NCBI GenBank assembly: GCA_964581515.1
Contig: CAZOOV010000017.1
Coordinates: 1 to 9,340 of the forward strand
Direction: 5' to 3'
From: JACJVV01 sp964581515
Lineage (GTDB): Archaea > Nanobdellota > Nanobdellia > Woesearchaeales > JACJVV01
DNA: 9,340 nucleotides
Shown here: positions 1 through 6,800 of the stretch, in pieces
Position numbering within the stretch: the stretch's first letter is position 1
How the letters are laid out: every line of letters starts with the position of its first letter
Notes under the pieces: generated by a model
Told to the model about the DNA's origin: nothing
Seen by the model: the letters and a program-made list of their open reading frames with translations, nothing else
The model's database searches: none
Translations under genes and position numbers: made by a program

Positions 1-1
1 A

Positions 2-994
2 AAAACAACTCGTAAAGACAATAAAGAAGAAGAGAAATTCACTAAATCATTAATTGAAGATGAAGATGAAATAAAAAGATTAGAAGAAGGTATAAAAACA
101 AAAAAAGAAAGAAAAAAAGAGGACATTAAAGAATACAAAAAATCAAAAAATAAGAAATCAGAAGATAGAAAAGAAAGAAAAGAGAAAATAAGAGAATTAC
201 CTTCTATTAATCTTCCAAAAATAAGTCTCCCAAAAGTACATCTGCCTAAGATAGATCAACCTCAAATAAATTTATCAAAAATATCAATTCCTAAATTAGA
301 CTCATCCAGAATAAAACTACCTAAAATAAGTATTCCATCTGTAAAACTACCAAAAATCAATATTAAAGTAACAAAAAGAGCAATATTAGTTACCTTAATA
401 CTTTTTGTTGTATTCTCATCAATGTGGATAATGATAGATAAATTTCCAGAAATATCTAAATTAATAAACAACAAGAAAAGCACAAGTGGGTCTATTATGG
501 TATATTCACCAGGAAACAATCCAATTCAGCCCTGCTGTGATGAGAAACAAGAAGAAAAAATAGAAAAAGAAGTTATTCTTAAAAAAAGATTATATTCATA
601 TGAAGTTATAGCTGATTATCTAAAAGACATGAATGAAGCAGATTTGATCTTAGAACAGCATACAGCGCTAGAAGTATCATGTGAAGCAATCATCACTGAA
701 AATGATAAATTATGTAAAGAAATAGAACATGAAGAATCAAAGATTACTTGCACTACATTAACTCTTCTAAAAACATTCTCAAAGACTGATGATGAATGTA
801 AAAGAAAGAATCCAAAAGATAAAGAAATATGTGAATTTTCTAAAAAAGAATATCACACCAATTGTGAACAATATAAGAATTCTCTATTAAAACAGATGTG
901 TATGGATAAAATAACCTTAAAAGGATTAGATTGTTCTAGTTTCAAAGATAGCAAAAAAAATGAAATACTCTGCGAATGCTTCAAGCATGAATAA
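2..994 (+). CDS. Single-pass membrane protein with pentapeptide-repeat stalk and Cys-patterned outer domain (5'-partial)
   Basis: The frame is open from the window edge, so the gene begins upstream; 330 residues are visible. I do not recognise the family. Visible residues 1-65 are about 70% charged (Lys, Glu, Asp, Arg) and probably helical or disordered. Residues 66-123 hold about eleven pentapeptides of the form I/V-x-L/I-P-K. A short basic stretch (KVTKR) then leads into one hydrophobic helix at about 127-145 (AILVTLILFVVF). The strong positive charge before the helix predicts a cytoplasmic N-terminus and an exported C-terminus. The exported part (147-330) has 12 cysteines, nine of them from residue 227 on spaced mostly 11-12 apart, and ends in a C-E-C motif. 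The ATG at 422 lies inside the membrane helix in the same open frame, so it is not a credible start. The gene converges with the radical SAM gene. An anchor or surface-sensor role is possible but not shown. Confidence 0.8.
   Translation, partial: KTTRKDNKEEEKFTKSLIEDEDEIKRLEEGIKTKKERKKEDIKEYKKSKNKKSEDRKERKEKIRELPSINLPKISLPKVHLPKIDQPQINLSKISIPKLDSSRIKLPKISIPSVKLPKINIKVTKRAILVTLILFVVFSSMWIMIDKFPEISKLINNKKSTSGSIMVYSPGNNPIQPCCDEKQEEKIEKEVILKKRLYSYEVIADYLKDMNEADLILEQHTALEVSCEAIITENDKLCKEIEHEESKITCTTLTLLKTFSKTDDECKRKNPKDKEICEFSKKEYHTNCEQYKNSLLKQMCMDKITLKGLDCSSFKDSKKNEILCECFKHE
197..370 (+). repeat. 15-bp periodic coding repeat (I-x-L-P-K pentapeptides)
   Basis: In frame, units start at 206 and recur every 15 bases to 356: INLPK, ISLPK, VHLPK, IDQPQ, INLSK, ISIPK, LDSSR, IKLPK, ISIPS, VKLPK, INIKV. 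A partial unit (LPS) precedes them. Proline and lysine recur every fifth residue with an aliphatic residue between. The DNA copies have diverged, so the protein pattern is conserved more than the bases. The repeat lies just before the membrane helix on the predicted cytoplasmic side. A proline every five residues does not fit a regular alpha helix and suggests an extended stalk or binding strip. Confidence 0.85.
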
Positions 995-1023
995 TAGTCA
1001 ATAAATATAAAATTAATATCCCA

Positions 1024-1050
1024 TATAAATAAAAACAATAATAATTCTAA
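1024..1050 (-). terminator. U-rich tract after the radical SAM gene
   Basis: Read on the minus strand, the bases just after the TAA stop are T-rich (TTATTATTGTTTTTATTTAT) with no stable hairpin. U-rich tracts without a stem are a usual archaeal termination signal. This lies in the 56-bp convergent gap between the membrane-protein gene and the radical SAM gene. No comparable U tract is seen on the plus strand there. Confidence 0.3.
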
Positions 1051-2985
1051 TTATTTCTTAGCAACAACCTCATAAATAAAAGGGATATTCTTATCATCAA
1101 ACTTCTTAGTATGTATTTTAATCTCACAATCAGAAAAATATTTCTCAACATATAATCTTAATTCCTGTTCAGGTATGAAAGTATGTAGTACATCTCTCTT
1201 CCTAAAAGTGCCAGGCATAAAATGCTCAACAAGCTCTGCTGCTTCATTAGAATATATCTTAAACATAAATACACCATCGTTTTCCAACAATGAAGAAATA
1301 TTACTAAAATACCCATCTAAATCAATATCTGGCCTATTTGATAAGAAAGAAACATCAAATATAGTATTGTAACTCTCTTTATTTAACTCAATATTTTTAT
1401 CCATAAAATCAATAATATCCGCATTTACACCAGACCTTTCACTTAACCAATCCTTATTATTATCCAAGATACCTATTTCAAGGCATTTTCCTTTAAATTT
1501 TCTAAGCATGTTCCATCTTTTTACAAAAAAATCAGGAATCTTTCCTTTCTCATCAAACTTCATTTCATAATATCTTTTCATAATCTTATCTGAAGACAAC
1601 AACATAGGAATAAGCTTATCTTCAATCTCCTTATCAAATTTAGTACTTGCTATCAATCTTAAAGGATCATCTCTATTTTTAAAAAACAAAAGCTGACGAA
1701 GTACCCTTACAGGTAACTTTTCAGAAGCAAAAGGGAATAAATATAGATGAAGTTCTTCCAAATCCTTTCCAGCAATCAATTTTTCATTCCTGATGAACTC
1801 TTTAGTCTTAGGTATTGGAGTAAATGGGAGTAATACTGGCTTACATCCCAATTCCCATATCCTAACACAAGACATCAATATACTATCTAAGCTCTGATCT
1901 GCTAATCCTATCATAATATAGACGTCAATATGCTTTGGATCTATACCTTGCTTAACACATTCTTCAACTACTCTTTTAAGATCATCAAAATTAGTCTTAC
2001 GATGTAATCTCTGTAGCATCTCTTCATCAATAGTCTCTAAGGATAAGATAAGCTCTTTTGTACCGGCATCTTTCAATTTTGTAATGAGTCTTGGATATAT
2101 TAATCTAGGATCCATTGCTTCTGGAAAATGAAGACTAACTTCTTTTTGATGAGGTATTATCTCTTCTATGATAAAATCAAGAATCTTTTCAAAATAATTT
2201 TCAGAATTTATCAAGATATTTGATTCCCAGAAATAGATATTTTTCACACCATAATCAAATACTTTTTCCTTTATCTCATTACAAACAAGTTTGATATCAC
2301 GAAAATACATCTTATGCCCTTCAAGTATATGTACTGCACAATAATCGCAATTATTTGGACAACCACGTGTCATTTTTACTATGACAAAATCAGGCTTATA
2401 GTCTAGTAATGAATAATCAGCAGAATAATCTTCAGCTTCACAAAACCTCCCCTCATGAACTTCATCTGCCCCACTGTTTAGAGCGTGCTCTGGACATAAA
2501 GAAGCATATATCCCTCCAACAATCACTTTAGTTTTTGGAAATACTCTCTTAATTATATCTACAATCTCATAAACACCCCTATAATGGTAAGTCATATATG
2601 AGGTGACATATATCTCATCAGGTTCATTTTCTTCTCCTATTTTTCTTAATCTGTTAATAATTTCTTTCTCAGGCATTCCAATCCTAATTTGTTTGTGTTC
2701 AATATGTTCTGAGCCATAATTCCCGCACTTTAATCTCTTGACAATACTAATATTTTCTGCAGCAGTTGTAGGATCAAGGCAATTTATCAGATGGACTTCA
2801 TTCCCCTTATCTTTAAGATATGCACCAATCCTAAGAAGACCTGCAGAATGTGAGAAATGCGATGAGAATTCTTGACTAAGATATTGTTCTTTCAACGTTT
2901 TTTTTTCATAGCCTAGAATATCATAATCAACCAGCACCTCATAAAGAGGAGGTTCAATCAGGATATATTTCTTTTTCTTTGTCAT
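1051..2985 (-). CDS. B12-binding-type radical SAM protein with C-terminal methyltransferase-like domain
   Basis: A 644-residue protein. Residues 1-180 look like the cobalamin-binding Rossmann domain of B12-radical SAM enzymes: SAGLLRIGAYLKDKGNEV at about 47-64, VTSYMTYH at 127-134 and VIVGGIYASLCPEHAL at 154-169. The DxHxxG base-off motif is absent, as in many members of this class. Residues 200-400 form the radical SAM barrel, with the 4Fe-4S motif CxxxCxxC at C209, C213, C216 (TRGCPNNCDYC) and a later ELILSLET strand. Residues 441-497 are a linker. Residues 498-644 resemble a class I SAM methyltransferase fold: motif-I-like LEIGILDNN at 502-510, DIIDFMDKN at 523-531 and LENDGVFMFKIYS at 567-579. 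Motif I lacks the usual GxGxG, so this domain may only bind a ligand. The start ATG has no clear Shine-Dalgarno. It follows the kinase gene by 19 nt, so the two are probably cotranscribed. The substrate is unknown; methylation or ring/tail chemistry on a lipid, sugar or cofactor is possible. Confidence 0.85.
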   Translation of the reverse strand: MTKKKKYILIEPPLYEVLVDYDILGYEKKTLKEQYLSQEFSSHFSHSAGLLRIGAYLKDKGNEVHLINCLDPTTAAENISIVKRLKCGNYGSEHIEHKQIRIGMPEKEIINRLRKIGEENEPDEIYVTSYMTYHYRGVYEIVDIIKRVFPKTKVIVGGIYASLCPEHALNSGADEVHEGRFCEAEDYSADYSLLDYKPDFVIVKMTRGCPNNCDYCAVHILEGHKMYFRDIKLVCNEIKEKVFDYGVKNIYFWESNILINSENYFEKILDFIIEEIIPHQKEVSLHFPEAMDPRLIYPRLITKLKDAGTKELILSLETIDEEMLQRLHRKTNFDDLKRVVEECVKQGIDPKHIDVYIMIGLADQSLDSILMSCVRIWELGCKPVLLPFTPIPKTKEFIRNEKLIAGKDLEELHLYLFPFASEKLPVRVLRQLLFFKNRDDPLRLIASTKFDKEIEDKLIPMLLSSDKIMKRYYEMKFDEKGKIPDFFVKRWNMLRKFKGKCLEIGILDNNKDWLSERSGVNADIIDFMDKNIELNKESYNTIFDVSFLSNRPDIDLDGYFSNISSLLENDGVFMFKIYSNEAAELVEHFMPGTFRKRDVLHTFIPEQELRLYVEKYFSDCEIKIHTKKFDDKNIPFIYEVVAKK

Positions 2986-3004
2986 CTTATGATTTTTTAA
3001 TTTT

Positions 3005-3778
3005 TCAATTATATTTATGGATCAATCTCATCAATTTGTAGAGGTAGATTATTTTTTTTATTATCTCAATAGGATTATAAGAAAACATGAAAAGCTTATG
3101 GTTTAATAATCCAATCCCATAAAGATCAGTCTTAACATTATCCATCTTAAAATTATTAGTATAAAGTTCTAAAAGTTCTTTTTTCCTCAACGATGAATCA
3201 ATATATTTTAACATCGCTATTTCATATTCTATTTCTCTGTAACCAGCAGTTTCAAAATCAATCAAATAATACTTTCTTGCAGTACCGACAACATTCCCAT
3301 GAAGGTCTCCATGAAGCAAATAAAGATCAATCTTATTCTTACCAAAATAGCATTTTTTAATAAGTTTAACAAAGACCTTTTTTCCTAAAATAACATCATA
3401 CCTTGTATTAAAATTTTTATATAACTCAGATGCAGATGAAGATGCTTTATATTTCAATGCTACTTTAATCAACTTTTTCCTCAAGCTAGAAGCATCTATC
3501 TTCTTAAATACACTTTTTGCTTTTACTTTTTCCATAACAATATAAGCTAATTTCCCAATCAATCTTTTCCGAACTATTTTAGGCACATTAAATTCTATAG
3601 AAAAAGCCCTCATGTATTTGATTTCATTGAATATCCTTTCTTTTGTATCTATTTTGACTATATTTTTGCCAGTATCAAGTACAATTGAGTTCCTTGAGAA
3701 AATCCTTTTAACGTTCGGAAATAAGCTTATAATTTCATTTAGATCACCTTTATACATATCCTCTTCTACCACCCTCAT
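3005..3778 (-). CDS. APH/choline-kinase-like phosphotransferase
   Basis: A 257-residue protein with a small-molecule kinase fold. The N-lobe carries NIVKID with K42 as the likely ATP-binding lysine and E52 as its likely helix-C partner. The catalytic loop is LLHGDLHGNV, with D158 as catalytic base and N162 as metal ligand. The metal-binding DFG-equivalent is IDFE at 173-176. H-G-D-L-H-x-N with a D-F-E is the pattern of the aminoglycoside phosphotransferase/choline kinase superfamily, not of classical Ser/Thr kinases. The length is close to the smaller members of the family. The start is uncertain: Met1 has no Shine-Dalgarno and Met8 is an alternative. It is the first gene of a likely two-gene unit with the B12-radical SAM gene, so it may phosphorylate a substrate or product of that enzyme. 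Antibiotic resistance is not implied. Kae1-associated kinase Bud32 is an alternative that I consider less likely because of the HGDLHGN and DFE signature. Confidence 0.8.
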   Translation of the reverse strand: MRVVEEDMYKGDLNEIISLFPNVKRIFSRNSIVLDTGKNIVKIDTKERIFNEIKYMRAFSIEFNVPKIVRKRLIGKLAYIVMEKVKAKSVFKKIDASSLRKKLIKVALKYKASSSASELYKNFNTRYDVILGKKVFVKLIKKCYFGKNKIDLYLLHGDLHGNVVGTARKYYLIDFETAGYREIEYEIAMLKYIDSSLRKKELLELYTNNFKMDNVKTDLYGIGLLNHKLFMFSYNPIEIIKKIIYLYKLMRLIHKYN

Positions 3779-3815
3779 ATATCAATGTAAATTAGAACTA
3801 TATTTATGTTATTCG

Positions 3816-3823
3816 ATTATAAA
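3816..3823 (-). promoter_or_regulatory. Candidate TATA box for the kinase/radical SAM operon
   Basis: On the minus strand this reads TTTATAAT in the 84-bp gap upstream of the kinase gene. Its centre is about 41 nt before the ATG at 3778, so a start of transcription about 26 nt downstream would leave a leader of roughly 15 nt. The region is very AT-rich and other TATA-like strings exist nearby, so this is tentative. Confidence 0.35.
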
Positions 3824-3835
3824 GAAGTATTATAA

Positions 3836-3862
3836 GAAATAAAATAAGAAATCAAACAAAAA
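3836..3862 (-). terminator. U-rich tract after the large secreted-protein gene
   Basis: Immediately after the TAA at 3863-3865 the minus strand is T-rich (TTTTTGTTTGATTTCTTA and onward) without an obvious stem. This fits intrinsic U-tract termination in archaea and would separate the long gene from the kinase operon on the same strand. Confidence 0.4.
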
Positions 3863-6800
3863 TTAAATTCCACAACATAGCTGTGTATGTGAACAGCAAT
3901 CTCCATGATAACAGCTTGGGTCACCACTATACATGCTGTTGCAATAATCATAATTATCAAAGCATGTTCCCTGAAATCCACAATAACCTCTTTCACAATC
4001 AGCACCATCTGTACAAGCGCTTCCAGCAGGCAAGCCACTTGTCCCACTACCTGAACCACTACCTGAACCGGATTCAACTGTCACACCACTTGCACCTGAT
4101 GAAATATCCTGTAATCTTGATGATGTAGCAAGGAACCTCCATTGCTCCCATGTATAAGATGCCAAATCCACTATTGAATTATATGAGATATCCCCTATTG
4201 AAGGCGTCTTAGCTGCTACTGTTACTGCATATGTGCCTCCTCCTTTTGATTCACATCTATAATTTATAATGCTTGGTTTAAAGACACTGCATACATCTTC
4301 ATCAAAACCTTCAAACATAAGACCATAAAGCCTTGTAAGTGTTTGTGAATTATCTGCTTCATATTCTGCCATCCCATAAATTGTCCTTGCACCTATACTG
4401 GAGACATATAGTGTACTCATATCATACATTTTTCTAGGATTGCTTCTTTCCCCGCATACATTAGTAGGAACGCTTCCATCTAAAGGATCATCTAAACATC
4501 CACCATTTAGATCACATTCAAAATCAGGAGTTTGATATGATTCTCCTCCATAATCATGGAAAAGATCATCTCCTAAATCTTCCATAAGTGCATAATTATA
4601 TCCAGAGGTATTTGTCACAATTCTTACAATCCAATTAATAAGTCTTTGTACAACATCTGTGAAAAAGTTAGTCATTGCAGCAAAAAAACTACCTTGATCT
4701 ATAGTTTCTCTAGAGAACAAGACAAGACTTTTCTTACCATGAAAACTCAGATCAGTACCACAATTGCTCCAACTATCTTGAACCCCTTGAGCTCCAGAAC
4801 ATGTTCTCAAAGATGTACCCATTGCTTCTCCTAATTCATAAGTACTAATAGGGTTTCCAGAATCAGTAGTTGTAGCTAAAGGATAATTTATTGATGTTCC
4901 AAGATAAATTTTCTGATTACTACTACTTGGTTCTATAACAAGTACACACATATGATTAGCACAAGGCACATTTTGTTCATTCCAGATCTGACATCCTGAA
5001 GCAGGATCTGTAACAAAAAATTTCTCACTAATTGGAGAAAATCCATTAACTACTTCTGCATAATCTGCATTATTAAGTACTTTCTCATAATTATCACAAT
5101 ATAATGTATAATCTTTATTACTATTTTTCGCAATATCAAATAATTCCAATGCTACATACTTTGTCCTTGTTGTCCAGGAACCATCATCACAATAATGATC
5201 TATATAAAACTCGTTATTATTTATACACTTTGGCTGATTTGTAGATCCTATTTCATCCCATTCATAACTCAAAGGACCAAATTTATTTGACAATGAATAT
5301 TCTCCACCAGAACCAACAAAACATTGTGTATTATTCAAACAATAGCCAGCTTCTGTACCATCCCAACTAGGCTTCACATAACTCCATTCCCAATCCCCAT
5401 CTTTGCATATGAATCCGTCACCAAGAGAATTATCGCCATAATCTTTTCCTCTATCATTCATTATTTTATGAGGTGGATCAACATTAAAAGGTGAAACAAG
5501 AACAGTATCTATGCATGCTGAACCATCCCAGCATTGTGTTGGCCTGCAACATTCAGCTTGCTGTGCGCTCTCATTATCCCAAGGTATAAAGCTCAAATGT
5601 GTTCTTGGCAACATTCCTGAAGTAACATCAGTATCCTCTGTCCACACTTCTTTATATGAACAATACCATGCTTGTCCAGTATTTGTCCAATTCATGATAG
5701 TACAATAATCATTATCATTGATCAACCCTGTTCCAGAGTTAGGTTGATCTTCTCCAGGAGCATTAAAAAAGTCATCAAATAAGAAATCATTATATCTTGT
5801 TCCTGAGCCTCCATGTGATGAGACTCCTACATTATTATAGCCATAATCAATATTGTTCAGATCAGTGCCATTCAAGGTGCCTTCATACGGCTTATGCACA
5901 TCATTAGTTCTGCTCGGAGCGCAGACGATATCTGCAGGCATTGCATCCTCAGTGATTAAGGCACATCCTTCAAATCTACCATGAGCAACCATGACTTCCT
6001 TCAATTCTTTAGGGTCATCCCTATCCCTTCCTTTTTCCCCATCATCTTTGTAAATCTTCAAGAAACTCTGGTTATCCTGGTGCCAGTTGTTAAAGCAAGC
6101 ACCAGGCTCATCAGGATCATATGTGTTGGAACCAATATCATCAGGATCATTGTAATATTCATTATCAACTGTAAAAGTATTCCTGTTATCTGGATATTTG
6201 CCGCTCCAGTCATCTGGTTCTCCGCAGCAATAGTTGCCAGTCCATTCTGTCTCAAGATCATCTCCGCTGCTTGTTGATCTTGAGCTTGAAAAGCTTGTGA
6301 CAGGAAGTTTGGCTTTTTCACACCATTCACCTTGATCTCCTGCTTTCTGTGAATCATCAAGATCTATTGCCCATTTGCTTTCATTGTTGCAGAAATACAC
6401 TCTTGAATGACTTGTATCTCCTGATATGCTGATATTGACTGATTCGCCACCGTGTGATATTAGTCCACCATAATTGATCTGCTCATGGCTGTCCTGATTC
6501 CTGTTAAGATCATCATTATCTCTCACATTGCATTCTGCAATTGAATAAAGATGAGGTGCTCTCCAATTCAGGCACGCAAATCCATGTGTCATGTCTGCAT
6601 CATTGGAATCTTTGCCTGTGACTGTAACAGGACCTAACCCAATACCACCAGTAAATCCGCTGCTTGCGCAATACACCCATTTATTATCATCAGCAAGATA
6701 CTCTCTGCCTTTATCATCCCCGTCATCAATCTCACTGCATCCTTCATATATTATCTCTCCTTTTACTTCAGTATAATCGATCCAATCGCCTCCATGTGAC

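Noticed and set aside
197..370. The 15-bp periodicity as a CRISPR or minisatellite array
   Set aside because: Units are contiguous with no spacers, bases are diverged, and the pattern is preserved at the protein level in a long open frame.
422..994. ATG at 422 as the start of the first gene
   Set aside because: The same frame is open to the window edge and codes for a coherent charged region, repeat and membrane helix; this ATG lies within the helix.
3005..3778. Bud32/Ser-Thr protein kinase identity for the kinase gene
   Set aside because: The HGDLHGN catalytic loop and D-F-E metal motif fit the APH/choline kinase superfamily better, and no Kae1-like gene is adjacent.
6058..6360. Open frame of about 100 codons overlapping the large gene
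   Set aside because: It lies in another frame of the same strand within a well-supported 1244-residue gene, has no start signal and a composition typical of an out-of-frame shadow.
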